Source: Atherinomorus stipes
Taxonomy: Eukaryota; Chordata; Actinopteri; Atheriniformes; Atherinidae
Reading direction: 5' to 3'
DNA: 64,000 bases
Assembly (NCBI GenBank): GCA_023101725.1
Contig: JALJCO010001047.1
Location: 486,001 to 550,000, forward strand
Position numbers and translations under genes: made by a program. The notes below the pieces were generated by a model. The model was not told the DNA's origin. It was given only the letters and a program-made list of their open reading frames with translations, and ran no database searches. Shown here piece after piece: positions 33,926-48,900 of this stretch. The stretch's first letter is position 1; every line of letters starts with the position of its first letter.

Positions 33926-36900
33926 CTGTGGAGGAATAAAAGATGAAGAAAGGGATAAATGTAAGCACTCGATTTCTTAATATACATAATCTACTGAGAC
34001 TGAGTCCAACATTAGTTTAAAGACACAGAACGTAACTTTTAGACATTAAAAATCTGCGTTTCTGACTCGTTTTGATGACACACCAACATTCATCATGCAC
34101 ATTTTTGAGCCGTCACTGCCCAGCGGCGTCCCGAGGCTCAGAAACAGCAGGATGTAAGTTTTCCTTCCAGGACGCGACTGTGACGTTGCAGCACCGAGTC
34201 ACTTACTAGCAAACGGATATGAATCAGGTATGAACACAGCGGGTGTTTTGAACGCACATCATGTCATATTCAGTAAAGAAACGCAAGGAAACATTACCGG
34301 AGGAAGAGAGGAAAAGAACTGGCTGGAGGGAATCACAGTGCAGGTACGATGAAGATGGATGCTAGCTGAGCTGCCAATAGTGGGGTCATCGAGGGTCTTT
34401 AAAACAGCTGGCGCAGAGGATTGGTCACTTTGTTAGGTCCACCTTGCCAGGTTTTTCCTCTAGAACTGCTGTAATTCTTGAAGGAATAGTTCACCCACCG
34501 AATGATGTACCTTTATTTTCCACTCCCCCTCATGGTGAGAAAGACTCTGGAGCACTTTTTTAATATCTCAAATGCAGCCGGCGATCAGGAAGGCTTCTTG
34601 TTTCCCCCAACTTTCAGATAATGGAGTTTGCCGGGGTCCGAGCCAAAAAGGTCCATAAAAGTCCACAAAAACTTGTCAATATTCCTCCATACTGCTCGTC
34701 CAATGTAATCCAAGTGTCCTGAGTGGGTAGTGTCCAGAATTTACTGGAAACGACGTCATTTAGGAGATTTTTAGAGCCTAAACAGTACTACATCTTACTT
34801 TCACGAAGCACACAAATGTGCGTTCATGAAACTACGAAAGCCTTGGCGTTCAGAGCCTACTCTGCCGATAATACAAGCGTAGAAGAAGAAATTCGCTGTT
34901 TACATTGTGCTAAGAGCGACAGAGCTGCAGACAAACCGGGACAAACACAAGAGGGTCCAAGATGGGTTGGATATTGATTTAAAACAAAGAAAGAAAGAAA
35001 AACAGAACGCGCGATCTCGTCTGCCGCGGCTTCCGTAGTTTCGTGAACGTGCATTGGCGTGCTTGCAGGAGATGCAATGTAGTACTGTTTAGGCTCTAAA
35101 AATATACTAAATGATGTCGTTTCCAGTAAATCCTGGACGCTACCCACTCAGGACATGTGGATTACATTGGACGAGCAGTATGGAGGAAAACTGACAAGTT
35201 TTTGTGGACTTTTATGGACCTTTTTGGCTCGGACCCTAGCGAACTCCATTATAGGAAAGTTGGGGGGAAACGAGAAGCCTTTCTGATCGCCGGCTGCATT
35301 TGAGATATTAAAAAAGTGCTCCAGAGTCTTTCTCACCATGAGGGGAAGTGGAAGATAAAGTTACATCATTCTGTGGGTGGAATATTCCTTTAAGTATACT
35401 TAAAAGGGTACTTTTAAATACTTAGATTGGGTCAATTTAGCCCCAAGAAGTGCACTTGTTGGTATACTGGGAGTACACTGATAGCAGTGTACTTGGTAAA
35501 TAAAAGTACACTTGGGGGAAATACTTCAGCATACTTGAGTATACTTAATGAAGGAATACTTCTTTTTGGTAAGGGAAATAAAGTGGCTAGTGAGTGAATT
35601 TCTGCATTGAGAGAAAACTTCTATCTAATAAGACTGGAGATGTGCTCACCTCTCTTTTCAGTGGAGATGTTAATGTCCTTGCCTTCAGCCCCTCCCAGTT
35701 GAAGCCATTAAACCACCTTCAGACACATCACAGACATCATATGATGAACACGTTCATAAGAACCAACACACGGTGAACACCTGCTCGCACCACTCTTTCA
35801 TTAACTTCAGCCTTTTCTCTTGCCTGTGCTGTGACTGAAAGTTGGCCCAGTATAAAAAGTACAAACCATTTCAATGTTCTGATGTCAGTATCACATTTAT
35901 AAATAACCCACATCTGCGAGCTGCAGTCCATAATCTTCCTACGCAGCTTCGTGTATCTCTGTTGTCAATGATCCCAAAGTAAAACGAGTCTTCTGCGGGT
36001 CAAATGTAATAAGGATGGATGTTTTCCAGCATCTCTGCTCTTGTTCAGCGTGCTCAGTGATTATCTCATTTCCGAGATGATAAAGTGTGGGCCCACATCC
36101 ATAATGTTCAATCAGCGCTAACTTCCACGGCTAATCTTCTTACCTGTGCTTCTTGATGTCAGTTATTCCATTTTTGAGATTGCCCAGCCGCTCTGACGGA
36201 TTCTTCCTGTAATGTGATTCAGTGTTCAGTTCATATCTGCCATTCGATTGCACTTTCTGACAGAATCATGAGAATTCATCATCATGCTTCATGAAAACAG
36301 GAAGGCCCAAAACTAGAGATGCGCAATATTGGGTTTTTGGACGATATTTTACAACTCATTTGGTCAATAACTGATACTGATACGCTGCCTGGCCAAAACA
36401 AGGTCATTTACTCTAATATTTGGTCGGAGCGCCTTCAGTTTTGATCACGGCAGCGTTCTCTGTGTCATTGTTTCCAGAAGCTTCTGCAATGTCAGCAGAT
36501 TTATTTCCATCCAGTGTTGCATTAATATTTCACCAACATCTTGATGATGATGGTAGAGTCTGACCACTGCTGCATCACTTCAGCCTCCTCTCTTCTTACC
36601 CTGAAGCTCTCTGGAACAGGGTAAATCTGGACTCATCAGACCACATGACCTTCTTCCATTGGTCCAGAGTCCAATCTTTATGCTCCCTAACGAACTGAAG
36701 CCTTTTTTTCTGGTTATCCTCACTGATAAGTGGTTTTCTTAAAGGATATCTTTCTGTTTTTTTCACCCTGGACCTTGTTTCTAAGAGTTTATACGTGCAT
36801 TTACTCACCGGTAACATTTCTGTATCACATTGACTCCATTGGAAGATACTGAGTTGCCCTTCGGCATACATCTATATAAATGGAGAGACGGAACAGCCTC

Positions 36901-39900
36901 TTTATAAGGAATTATCTGCAGCAAAACTCCTTCATTTCACCAATACTTTGAGAAGTACTACTTAGAGTATTGGTGAACTGAAGGAGTTTTGGTGCAGATA
37001 ATGTCTTATACTGTAGAGAGGCTGCCCCGTCTCCACCATTATATGGATGCATGCCGGAGGGCAACTGAACATATCTTCTGAGTCAGTAATACAGAAAACT
37101 TTACCAGTGGGTAAATGCACGTATAAACTCCTAGAAATAAGGTCCAGGTTGAAAAAAAAGAAAGTTATCCTTTAAGGCTACATAGCTGTTTGGTCCCAAT
37201 CCCTTGAGTTCCCGTCAAATTCTGCGTGTAGAAATGCTCTTACTTTCCCTATTAAACATAGCTCTGAGTTCTACTGTTGTTTTTCTTCCATTTAATCTCA
37301 CCAAACGTATAAGTGATCGATAATCACGATCATTCAGGGTTTTTTTCAGCCACATTTCTTCCTGGAAGACGATGGTCTCCACCATCCTTCCAGTGTTTAA
37401 TGACGCGTTGGACAGTTCTGAACCCAGTTTTAGTTTCTGCATCTCCTTACATGTTTTCTCTACTTGATGCTGCCGATGATCTGACCCTTCTCAGACAGAC
37501 TAACATCTTTTCCACCACCACGGATGTGTCTTTTCCCATGGTTGTTTAGGAAATCAGAAGCAACTCATTGCACCAGTTGGGGTTAAATAACTTGTTGCAG
37601 CTGAAAGATAATCACAGATGCAGTAGTAATCAAATAGGAGGCTCCGACCTGTTTGTTGAGTTAATCCAGGTGATGATTTTTTTTTTTCTTTTTTGGCCAG
37701 GCAGTGTATGTCGGTTGATTTCCAGCCAGCTAATATCAAGATTGAATTTTAAAGCCAATATTCGCTGATATCGATATCCGGCCAATAATATCGGGCATCT
37801 CCACTCAAAATATAATCAGATTCTGATCTGGGTCCTAAAATTGGAGATCTGGCTCCCTGGTTGATCTGGAGATGGGTTAAAAGAAGGGCCGAGTTTCCAA
37901 GTCGGGATTAATAAAGTAAAACTGTAATTCTTTCAAGTTGCTTCGTCCATGATGGTCTACCTGCACAGCTTGCGGATGAGGTCCTCAGGTCTCCTGGTGA
38001 TCTTCTTTGGAAAGTCCATCTTCTCTATGCCTTTTAAGATGAAGGTGTACGTCATCATTTGGTCACTTCCTGAGAACGGAGGGCTGTTGGGTTAAGAAGA
38101 CACAAGCAGGCATTTAATGTCTTTCTGCCTCTGAGGAAGCGTTCAGCAAGCAGTGATTATGGAAACAATGAACCAATCAAGTCAAAGACGAGCTGCAGAC
38201 TGGAAGCAGGAGACCGCATGCACCGACCTGCCAGTGAGGAGCTCAAACACCAGGATGCCCAGGGACCAGAAGTCCACGCTGAAGTTGTGGCCTTTGTTGA
38301 GGATGATCTCCGGGGCTACGTACTCCGGGGTGCCGCAGAAGGTCCAAGTCTTCTGGCCACATCTGATCTTCTTAGCAAAACCAAAGTCAACCTGGGAAGC
38401 AGGGTTCGTGATCAACAGCCTTTTTTAAGGTTTTCCCAGAAGTACATCACTTTAATGCCGGTATCGGCCAATTATATTGGGAGGCCAATAACATCGGACA
38501 TCAGGCCACACTTTGGCGCCGTCCCTTCCTGGTTTCTGAACTCCATGGCCCTCCCCAGGAGGACCAGCTGCTGCAGCACACTCACCAGTTTGATGTATCC
38601 CTCTGCATCCAGCATGAGATTCTCAGGCTTCAGATCTCTGTAGAGCACACCTTTGCGATGAAGGTACTCGAAAGCTTCTGTCACACAACCGACGCAGAAT
38701 TTGGCAGCAGGCTCATCGAAGCTCCCCCTAAAGGAGCGAAACAAAGCGCTTACAGATGAACGGTGTTAAATCCTTCGTTGAGCAGCGTGCAGCGATGCTA
38801 AAGCTTCTGAGTTTCCTCACAGCAACGATGTCATAAGACACAACAACACTGGTGCAATGTTAAAAAAATTAACTAAAAGTTGTCTCGTTGCCTCTTTACC
38901 TGTCCCTGAGCAAACTCCAGATTTCTCCACCCAGACAGGCCTCCAGGAGCATGTACACATATCTGTTATCCTTAAAGGTGCGATACAGTCTGCAGAATAG
39001 AGGCACAACTTGGTTCAGGTTCAAAGTATAAGTCAGACTGTCATCTGCATAGAGCATTGGCTGATCTGGAGCCAGAGGCAGGATTAGCAGCTCATCAAGG
39101 TTTTTTAAGGTCCAGCTCGGGACTGCAGGCATCACCATGGCAACTCATGCTGAAAATCTAACCTACCTCACTCCCAAGTCAGAAAAAAATTAACCTCTTA
39201 ATAAAATCCCAGTATAAGGTTAGAAAACCTGGACATGTTAAACCTGCTTCGTAGTATCCAGGCCTCTGGTCTGTAAGATCATCCATCCTGTTGTTTATTC
39301 ATTCATTCATATACCTTATTTTCCAGACTATAAGTCACACTTTTTTTTTTCATAGTTTGGAGACTTGCGACTTATATATTCAAAAGATATCAAATTTAAA
39401 ATTTTTAAATGTTAACTCATGCTGCCTGACATGAACCCAGGAGTAAACGTTACTGTCTAATGTCACATGAGGGCGCTCTAGGCTTGTCACAACTATATTC
39501 TGCTCTGAGGGCAAAAATTCTTAAACAACCTTATCTCAGTGAGAGGAGTTCCTTTTGGACATCTGGCTGTACCGTATGTGCGGTGGAACAAATCCTTAAA
39601 AACACGATTATCCTTTTTTTTTATGTTTCTGATCATTTACAGGCATTCACTTTGGAATCGAAGTGATTGGGAAATTTTAGCAGCAGCAAATAGGACGTGA
39701 AAAATACGAAAATCGCCCCATTTCAAATAAACAAATATGACATAGTCCAGTGCAACTTATATACGTTTTTTCCTCTTCATGATGCGTTTTTTGACTGATG
39801 TGACTTGTACTTCGGAGTGACTTATAGTCCAGAAAATACGGTAGTCACGTGACTTTCAAACTTCAGTTTTAAACTCTAATCTGTTCCTGTTCGAGTTATC

Positions 39901-42900
39901 ACCACTAGATAAGTAACGAGGGTTCATATTAACAGTTATCCAATTACCTCAGATTATCTAATAAGTCTAAAAAGCGACTTGTATAAAGTGCAATGGATTT
40001 AGATAAATATTAGACGTTCTGTCAATACAGAAAATCACCCAGCAGCCACTTTATTAAAGGTACAGTATGTACTGACATCTAGTGGTAAAGATATGTATTT
40101 GAATGAAAAGATGTTTTCTTTCAAATAACTTCATATTCCAGCACTGTTGTGAATGTACGGTGGCCATTCGTGGCCAAAATTCTCCCAGATATAAAGACGC
40201 TTTTATCTGTGAGTGGATCAGTGGTGTCAGGTGTAGCTATGACTGAACTATGAGGAACTACTTTTAATGTCTTTTAAGGCATTACTGATCCCAAACAGTC
40301 TCTAACTCCCATTAAACAAAGCTGGTACAGCAGTTTTTAAAGTTCACATTGTTTTGTCCATTTAGGGACACCGTATTAAAAATGGCGGCACAAATATGGA
40401 CCCCCAGCAAGTAGATATAAATGATTCATTCAATCAAAATAAACATAAAACAGCTGTTCTAGTGAAGCAATTACACATCAATAGAAACAGTTTTGGATTA
40501 TAGATTACATTTTTCTGCCATTGACCTTTGGTTTTTTTTACACAATGTACCTTTAAGTTCACTTCTTCAATTACTGATTAACACAAATATCTAATCAGCC
40601 AATCACAAGGCAGCGACTCGACACATCTAGTCATGTAGACATGGTGAAGAACGAGGTAGTTGTGGAGGTAAAAGAGGGTGTAACCCAGTACTAGAGGGTG
40701 GGCCTGATGAAGTGGATGGTGAGTGTATGTTGGGCATCACTCCAGTTAGTTTGTTAGCTTTGTAGCAACAGTCATTTATAAACGGGTCGGGACAATGAAC
40801 AGATTCCATATTGTGCTGGAAAGCATTAAACTGCAGAGTGAATGTCCATCACTCCTCCACCTCCAACAGTACACAACATTATATCACAGATTTCCTTCTG
40901 TCTGAGCTGAAAACAGATTAGAAATAAAACAAGTACATGTGTGTAAAGATGCCGCAAGCAGCGTTTCAGAAGGTGAAGAATAGCTTTAATATCTGAATCT
41001 GTCCCACTGAAATTGGATCATAATCATACAAAAGGCAAAGAAAACCTGCTGTTGCAATATTTGATGAAAAGTAACTGCATTTCCTGAGCGGACACTTTAA
41101 TATCTGCCGCCACCCCTCCCTCACGGAGGCCATGTAATCTGCTCACGGCCTCGCTGTGATCTCATCAAAAGCTAATAAACGCCACGCTGTTTCCACAAAC
41201 TAATACAGCAACGATTCATCGAGTAGGATGAAGAATGGAAATGTGCTGGGAGGTAAACCAGCGGGACTGACTTGACAACGAAGGACGAGCGAGCCTCGGC
41301 GAGGATCCTCCTCTCTGAGTGGATGTGCTCCTCCTGCCTGTTCTCCACCACGTGCTGCTTCTTGATGATCTTCAGTGCGAAGGTGATGTCTTCGCCCCGC
41401 ATTTGAACCTGCAGGTGGATTTTACAGGTTGACACGTCACAGGACAGCACTTTTCAACACCCCTTTTCAACAGGTTGAGCAATATTTAGATGCTAATTAA
41501 TTAACATTTTGTTGTCATGGCTACCGAATTTCTCAAAAGTCTAGGGCTGAGATTATACCTGCTCCTTCCCATCATGTTCACGCTGGCAGCCAACTCCGTT
41601 GTGAGTGTAATTGGCTCTATGCACAAATCCACAACTGTCTGAACTTAAGCCAGCTCCTTCGTTTAGGGACGGGTGATACCAATTTTTTTTCTGGCGATAC
41701 CATACCAGTAGTTTATAGTACTTTTTCAGCCATACCAATACTCTTTGTTCCTTAAAAGAAAATCACATTATTGTCCAGTACCTTGAATGTCAGGGCAATA
41801 TAAAATACAAGTAAAACTGGAGAAATACTGGAAAAAAATGCTTTTAAAACAGTAGCAAATTATATTGATGAAGAAATTAAAAATAACTGAAAAAAAAGTT
41901 TTTAATCTTATCAAATTATTTAAGTACAGGTTAAGATTATTTAAATTCATTCAGTGGAAAATGTTTAAAACATCATTATCATCACTAACAGTAACAGCAT
42001 CATCATCTGATAGGCTACCACCATCATGTGTCACTGAATCTAAAATCTGATAGGCTACCACCATCATGTGATACAGAAGCTAGAATCTGATAGGCTACCA
42101 CCATCATGTGATACAGAAGCTACAATCTGATAGGCTACCACCATCATGTGTGTTCACTGTGGTGGCAAGACACCTACATGCCCAAAATCAGCTTCTCTCC
42201 CTGAGAAAATACCAAATTTGGAATTTTAATTTGGCATTTGTATGAAATCTGCAATCACAGAATTGTGGATGGAATCACCGAATTGAACATTAAAAACAGA
42301 ATTCATTATAAACACGGAATATCACGGAAATAAGCGACAATTTGCGTAAATGTTGGGTTTTTTTCTGAATAAAAGGAAAACTTCTCTCAGAAAAATGTTC
42401 CATGGGGTCAGCTCTACGGTGTGGATCACCACATGTAAATGAATACTGGAGGGCCTGTTCTGAATGTATTTCTTACTACTGGCATTTTTGTTCCGGTTAA
42501 TAAAATAAATAACAGATTTGACAATTTAAAAAAAAAAACACCGTTCAGTTGGACACAAGAAGAACTGTGCCATGTCTTTGCCATAAATATGTTTAAAAAT
42601 GTGGAAGCTATTCAGGGTTTCATTCATAAATGAATAAATTGGCTATATTTAATTATTTTATATACTCTTGATTTTAAATTTGTGTAAAATGATTTAAAAA
42701 AAAAACAGAATTGTCAAAAATTTTAATTGCAATAAACACTGAAAATGGGAAAAATTAGAACGTAATTTTTTTCTACAAAAATAAGAACAGATTTCATTGG
42801 GCTCATTGGACTATTTATGTAATAATTTTTTAAAAATTTCTTAATTTACCAGATTAATCTCTGCAGTAATGCATTAATTTCTACAATTCCCAAATTTATT

Positions 42901-45900
42901 TGATAAATGCAGGCTCTAATTTTGTTTTTTAAAATGATCTGGCGACCCCAGAAATTCACCCCTGGTTCAATTTTAAGATCAGAACAGAAAGAAATGGTGG
43001 ATCTGCATAATCAAAATGTGATTTCTTTTTTTTTTCTGGAACATTAGCTCTGTTGTTGTATTTATTAGCCGTAAATGAGCTCTGCACGTATGATAAAACT
43101 ATGATAAAACCACCACCATGCTTTAAAGATGGGACAGGCTGTTTGAAGCAGACCTTCTGCATACGTTACACCAGTTTGGTGTCATCCACTGTAAAACAAT
43201 TAGCTGGAGGAGTCTGATTTTAAATTATCGAAATATTAACTTATGCCACCCTCAGAGGCTTTGATTAGTAAAAGATACACTTAGCAATGTTACTGTTATC
43301 AGCTATAACAGCCTCGGCACACCTTTAAATGCTTACCTGTGTGCTTGATGGAATTGTGCTTTTATTTTGGTCATTTGATGTTGCAGCATTGTTTTAAAAC
43401 CTTTAAAGGAGCAGTGCATATAACTTGGTGACATAAACATGAAGCACTAGATTGTAACCAGCTGAAATCCTTTGTGTGGCTATAAAAGATGAGTCATTAT
43501 CAAGCTGCAATATGCTGGTAGTTACTGGAATATTGCAGCTTGCAATGATCTCACTAATTTCTGTGGACATGCACAAACCACACTTTAACCAGATGCAATA
43601 TGTGAGGCAGCTGTGATGAACATGCGCATTATGCAATTATATATAAATATAATATAATATAATTATATAATATAATATAAAAATATATAAAAATATAATG
43701 TCGACCTAAACTGATAACTTCATACACACTCAGAAACAGAGGTACGAGACAGGAACATTTCTGTATCTGTAGGTACATTTTTTACAAATGTTCTCTCAAA
43801 AGTACAATATTGGCATTTATGAGGCCAGAAGTACCTATATACTATGAAAAAGGGTCCAAAGTAATATAAAGTACAAATTTGTACCATTTCAACACTAAGG
43901 GTACCTGCAGCATTGAAAAATGTGTGAAGCTTGTACAATAACTATAAATAGCAGTACTTCTAAAAAGTAGTATAATTATAGTTGTTATGATTTTTATAAT
44001 AATCATAGGAATCATAGGAATAATTATATGTATAATTGTATATGTGTTTTACCTAATATTTATATAATAATTATTCATTTATTATTAGCATCTTTGATTG
44101 TTGTCATAATCTCTATTTTATTGACTTTTATTCATAATTTTTAATTGGTTTAATTGTACTTTATTAACTCATACAGCTTGATAAGGTACAAAAATGGACC
44201 ATGAAGGTACAGAAATGTCTTTCAGAAAGGAACCCCCCCCCCAGCAGCAAGCTTTGTACCCTTTTAAGTACAAACTGGTACGTCTATGTTTGAGTGTGCA
44301 GAAACACAATGTACAGAACAGTTCTCTGGATTATTCAACAGTATGATCATCAAGACGTTGACCAAATAAAAATGCTGTATTTAGTAGAATAAAGAAGTTT
44401 TGCATAAGATCCTGCTTTAATTCTTCATGTTGTCAGAACGAACATATGATGCTTTGTGGTTGTTCAGCTGGCCTGCAGTCAGGTGAGTTCAGAGCTTACC
44501 AGCTCCACGCGCCCAAACCCTCCAACCCCAAGAGTCGCAATGACTTCCAGGTGATCGAAGGGCCTGGATGACGAGAACACCGACACCATGTCCTTCAGCT
44601 GGATGTAGTCAGGAGACAGCGGCTGACTCTGGTGGCGAGACAATGACTTCCTGGATGGACACGGAGACGGAAAGCAGAGAGAGACATGGAAGTACAAGTG
44701 TAAGAAAACTGCTTTTATGCTTTAAGAATAGAAACCTGAAATTGTTAAGTATCTGCTGTTGTCCTAAAAAATGTACTTGGTTTGTCTCTTCTTGTCGTCA
44801 CGATCGAGTGTTGCCACGTAGCCTTCCAGGTGCTTCTGCAGCTCGTTGAAGTTACCCACCGTCTGATCGAATGTTCTGCAAGAAAACAGGTTAATGTGGA
44901 GCCATCGTTTAATTACCAGCTCATACTCTGCATTTTTCCTCAGTGTGGAAAAGAAAGGGACAAAACTTTGCCGACTCACTCTCTGTCGATGATGAGGCAC
45001 TCCACCCCGTTCTCCTCAGCAACGATATTGGCTGACCGGACATCATCGCTTAAAAACACGCAAATTGCACAAATATAAGCATGCATACAGAGACTTTTTG
45101 TTTTTAGTTTATCCTCCCCCCCAAAAAAGGCCCTAAAAACCTTTTTTAAATGATTAAATGAAATACTGAATGTTCAGGGGCAGAGCTGGGGGCCTGCCTG
45201 GATACCCCCGACACTGATGCGTGGATGTTGGGCTCATTCTCTTCAGGAGAAGGCGCTTCACTTGTTTCTGGTCATTATAAACACGATGATGTCTGTGATT
45301 CTGGTGTAAACACGTTTCTTTTGTTTTCTCTGGACTCGCTGCTGCCGTGTGCATTTCGTGGTTGTTTACTTGCCCAAGTCTTCAGTAAGTTTTTACACTT
45401 CCTTGATCATTATCACAAAGAAAAAACTATCGGAAAATTGTTTAAAATGAAACATTTAATAAATGTAACTTTGGTGAAGTTACAAAAAAAGCTACTAGAC
45501 TTATTAATGAAGTGAGATTTTATGAATGAACTAATAAACTTTTTATTGAAAGCAATACTTTAAAATTTAAAGACATTGTATATATAAGAATACCGGAAGC
45601 AATATACTGTATACAAGTGATGAGCAAAAGTCTTCCTTCTGGCATTCAGAAATGATTTAAAGGCCCCCCCCCCCCCCCCTGGGTGAAACTGAGCCTCCCC
45701 TACAGTCCCCTGAGTTGGACGAGTGAGCACAAGCGTTTTCTAGCCGACCCAGTCATTCTCTGAATCTGGCAGCACTGACTTTAGCTTAGCTTAGCATAGT
45801 TGCTGTAATCTGGTGGTTCCAACTAGCACCACTTGGTGAAAGTGAACTAATTAACTCAAGATTTTTCCCAATTACGTTTCGTGACCCGCACATTCTGACT

Positions 45901-48900
45901 TGAGTATAGGGGATTATCACGCTTACCGGAAGTTCCCGGTATTTGGACACTTCCTCTTCCGGGCCATGTTAACGACAGCCGTTCCTGCTCTGTTATACTG
46001 TTTAAATCGGAAAAACTCTAAACATACTTAAGTTTTCATTCCAGACTGAAGTGATACTGGATCAAAAGCTGGATCAAAGCGATCGATTCGCCGCGGTGAA
46101 GGACCGAACTTTATAATAAAACACACGTTTGTTTGTCGCCGGTGGGGCACAGCACCGGCACTTCACAGCATGCTAGCATTAGCCAGCTAGCGTTTACCAA
46201 CGTGCTTAACATTGTGCGTCTTAAAACACACAAACATCTGAAAATCGGGTCTGTACCCCCCCGTTTCCAGTGGAACAACTGGGGACTGCCAAAAAAAGGA
46301 GACGCTTTCAGACGCTTGTGTGTTTTCAGCCACACAAAGTTAGGCACGTTATCGAGCTGGCTAATGCTAACCTGCTAACAATAGTCCGTCAGCTACTACT
46401 CTGTTAAACTTTGTAAATCGGATAAACGCCAATGCCAAGTTTTCATTCCAGACTGAAGTGATGCTAAGGAAGAAGTGGATCAAAACGACCGATTCGCCGC
46501 GGTGAAGGACCGAGCTTTATAATAAAACGACACACGTTTGTTTGTAGCCGGCAGTCTGCACAGTCGTGTTAGCAGGTACAGACCTGATTTTCAGATGTTT
46601 GTGTGTTTTCACAAGCGAAAAGTTGGTAACGTCAGCTAACGCGAGCTTGCTAACACTAGCTGTAGTGTAGTCTGCAGTGAAGTGCCGACTACAGACATAC
46701 GTGCAACCTTGTTTTATTTTAAATTTCGGTCCTTCACTCCAACAAATCGCTTTCATCCACTTCTTCCTTAGTGTCTTTTCAGTCGGGAATCCATGAAAAC
46801 TTCGGTACGGCTGGCGATGTTTATTAGATGCACACAATGGAACAGAGCAGCAACATTGAGCCATTCCTGGCCCGGAAGAGGAAGCTTCAGATGTTTCAAC
46901 TTCTGGAAACCGGAACGCGGAAGCGTGATAATCCTTTATTGTATTCTCTTTACCTTATGAGTGCTTTTTCTCCGAAGTAGTCCCCCTTCTGCAACGTGTT
47001 GATGATCTGCGGCTGCTTGTTGGCCTCAGTGGTTTGGGTCACCTTCACCTGCACAACACAGTTCTCTTGACCTTTAAACCAGTTTTCTCGTCTCCCTTTC
47101 AGCTTTTACACCTGTTTTCCATTTACTCTGAATATTTTTGCGTGCACTATAAAAACTTCAAATCTGTTAAGCCTTAAAAAATTGACATATTCAATAACAG
47201 TAATTTGAACATGATGGTAAGTGGCACTGATGTCCTTTGTGTTTTCTTGACATGTTGTCCAAATGCACGGTTAATTGTAAGCGGGTTTCATCAGGACTCG
47301 GTTCTGCTGGTCGTTCTTCCAGCGGCTGCCTACCAGCAGCTTTCAACAAAAACTCTGCAGCAGCCTGGATGTTGTGAAACTTCTCTGTAATTTGCGAGGC
47401 TTTAAAAACCAGTGGCCCACCCCGGTCGAGGTCAAACATCCCACTCGTGGCAGCGTCCCCGTTTAAGAAAGCCACAATGACATCACAGCCATAATGGCCT
47501 GAGTGTGTTTTAGCTAAGTGTCCCGTTTGACCTCAGTGACCCTCACTTCCCCTGTTTTTCCTGGTGGCAGGCCCTCTGAGTTTATTCCCTCCCTGGTCAG
47601 GGGGTACAATGGGGGGGGGGGGATGGGGGAGCCATTTCCTGTATTAGCCCCCTTCCTCCCAAACAACATGTGTCTCTCTCTGGTTTGGTTTGCTTTGGGT
47701 TTAGGAGCTGCTGTCTCACATCAGCTCATAATGGCATTTTGAAAGTCCCCTGTGGACAACTATGGCCCCTCTACATCTGCCTTGGCTCCCCGGTGTCAGG
47801 TTGCTGACTTATCTGACTAACAGACAGGCGGGTGAGTCACAGACCTGCACCCCCCCCCCAGACTCTCATACAGTTTAAACAACATAATGTTGGCCAAAAC
47901 TTGGATTGTTAGAGAAGAATTGGCTTTTTTAGTCTTTTAACTATGCTTTGGGCATCAGCTGGTGGTCAGATTTGCAACATTTGCCTTTAAAGACACACAA
48001 CAGAACTTTTATCAGTTTTCTCAGTGACCCCCCCATATCGGCGGCTAAACTAGCATCCATCTTCATCGTACCTGCGCCGTGATTCCCTCCAGCCAGTAAA
48101 AGACAGTCTTATCTTGACTCTTGATCTGTCCCTTCCTCTCTTTCTTTTCCGCTCTTCCTCCGGTAATAATGGATCAGATTTATATCGCGCTTTTCAAGGC
48201 ACTCAAAAGTAGGTCCATTATTCTTTCACTCTTCATTCATACGTGGTGATGGTAAGCTACATATGTAGCTGCCCTGGGACAGACTGACGGAAGTGTGGCC
48301 AACCACCACCAGAACATTCACATGTATCAACACACCAGTGGTGCCCCCACTGGAGGCAAGGAGGGTTAAACGTCTTGTTTAAGGACACAATGACATACGG
48401 CTGGGGGATCGGGATTTGAACCGCTGATTCTGAGCCACAGCCACCCTGGCATGTCTTCACCTTTACCGAATCTGACATGATGCAGGTTTAACACACCCGC
48501 TGTGTTCATGTCTGCTTCATATCCGTTTGCTAGTAAGTGACGCGGTGCTGCAACGTCACGGCCCCATCCCAGATACAAAAGTTTCTGAGCCCCGGGACGC
48601 CTCTGGGCAGTGACGGCTTGAAAATGCGCAAAATGAATGTTGGTGTGACATCAAAACAAGTCAAAAATGCAGATTTTTAAGGTCTAAAAGTTAGATTGTG
48701 TGTCTTTAAGTTTTGCTTTTGTTTTTCAGAGAGACAAATTATTGAAGTGACTCTCGCTCTTTATGTTTATATTTGATCCAGTGGATCAACAGTGTGTTTC
48801 TATCAAAGCCTCGGCCTTGACTTGGCCATAACGCTCGACTGAGACCAGGTTCTCTGTGTATTTACATGGATGTCCAGTTCCAGTCCTCAACGACCACTTT

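Larger units (their letters stand above)
36314..37803. mobile_element. hAT-like element, outer shell of a three-level nest
   Basis: TAGAGATGCGCAATATTGG on the left and CGGGCATCTCCA on the right are imperfect inverted ends. The flanks CCCAAAAC and CTCAAAAT agree at six of eight positions. Its interior is filled by a Tc1-like element. A short piece of a related end lies near 38455-38512. Confidence 0.6.

Noticed and set aside
36383..37706. A working Tc1 transposase gene
   Set aside because: Only separated fragments remain, with frame breaks and a MITE inserted in the middle.
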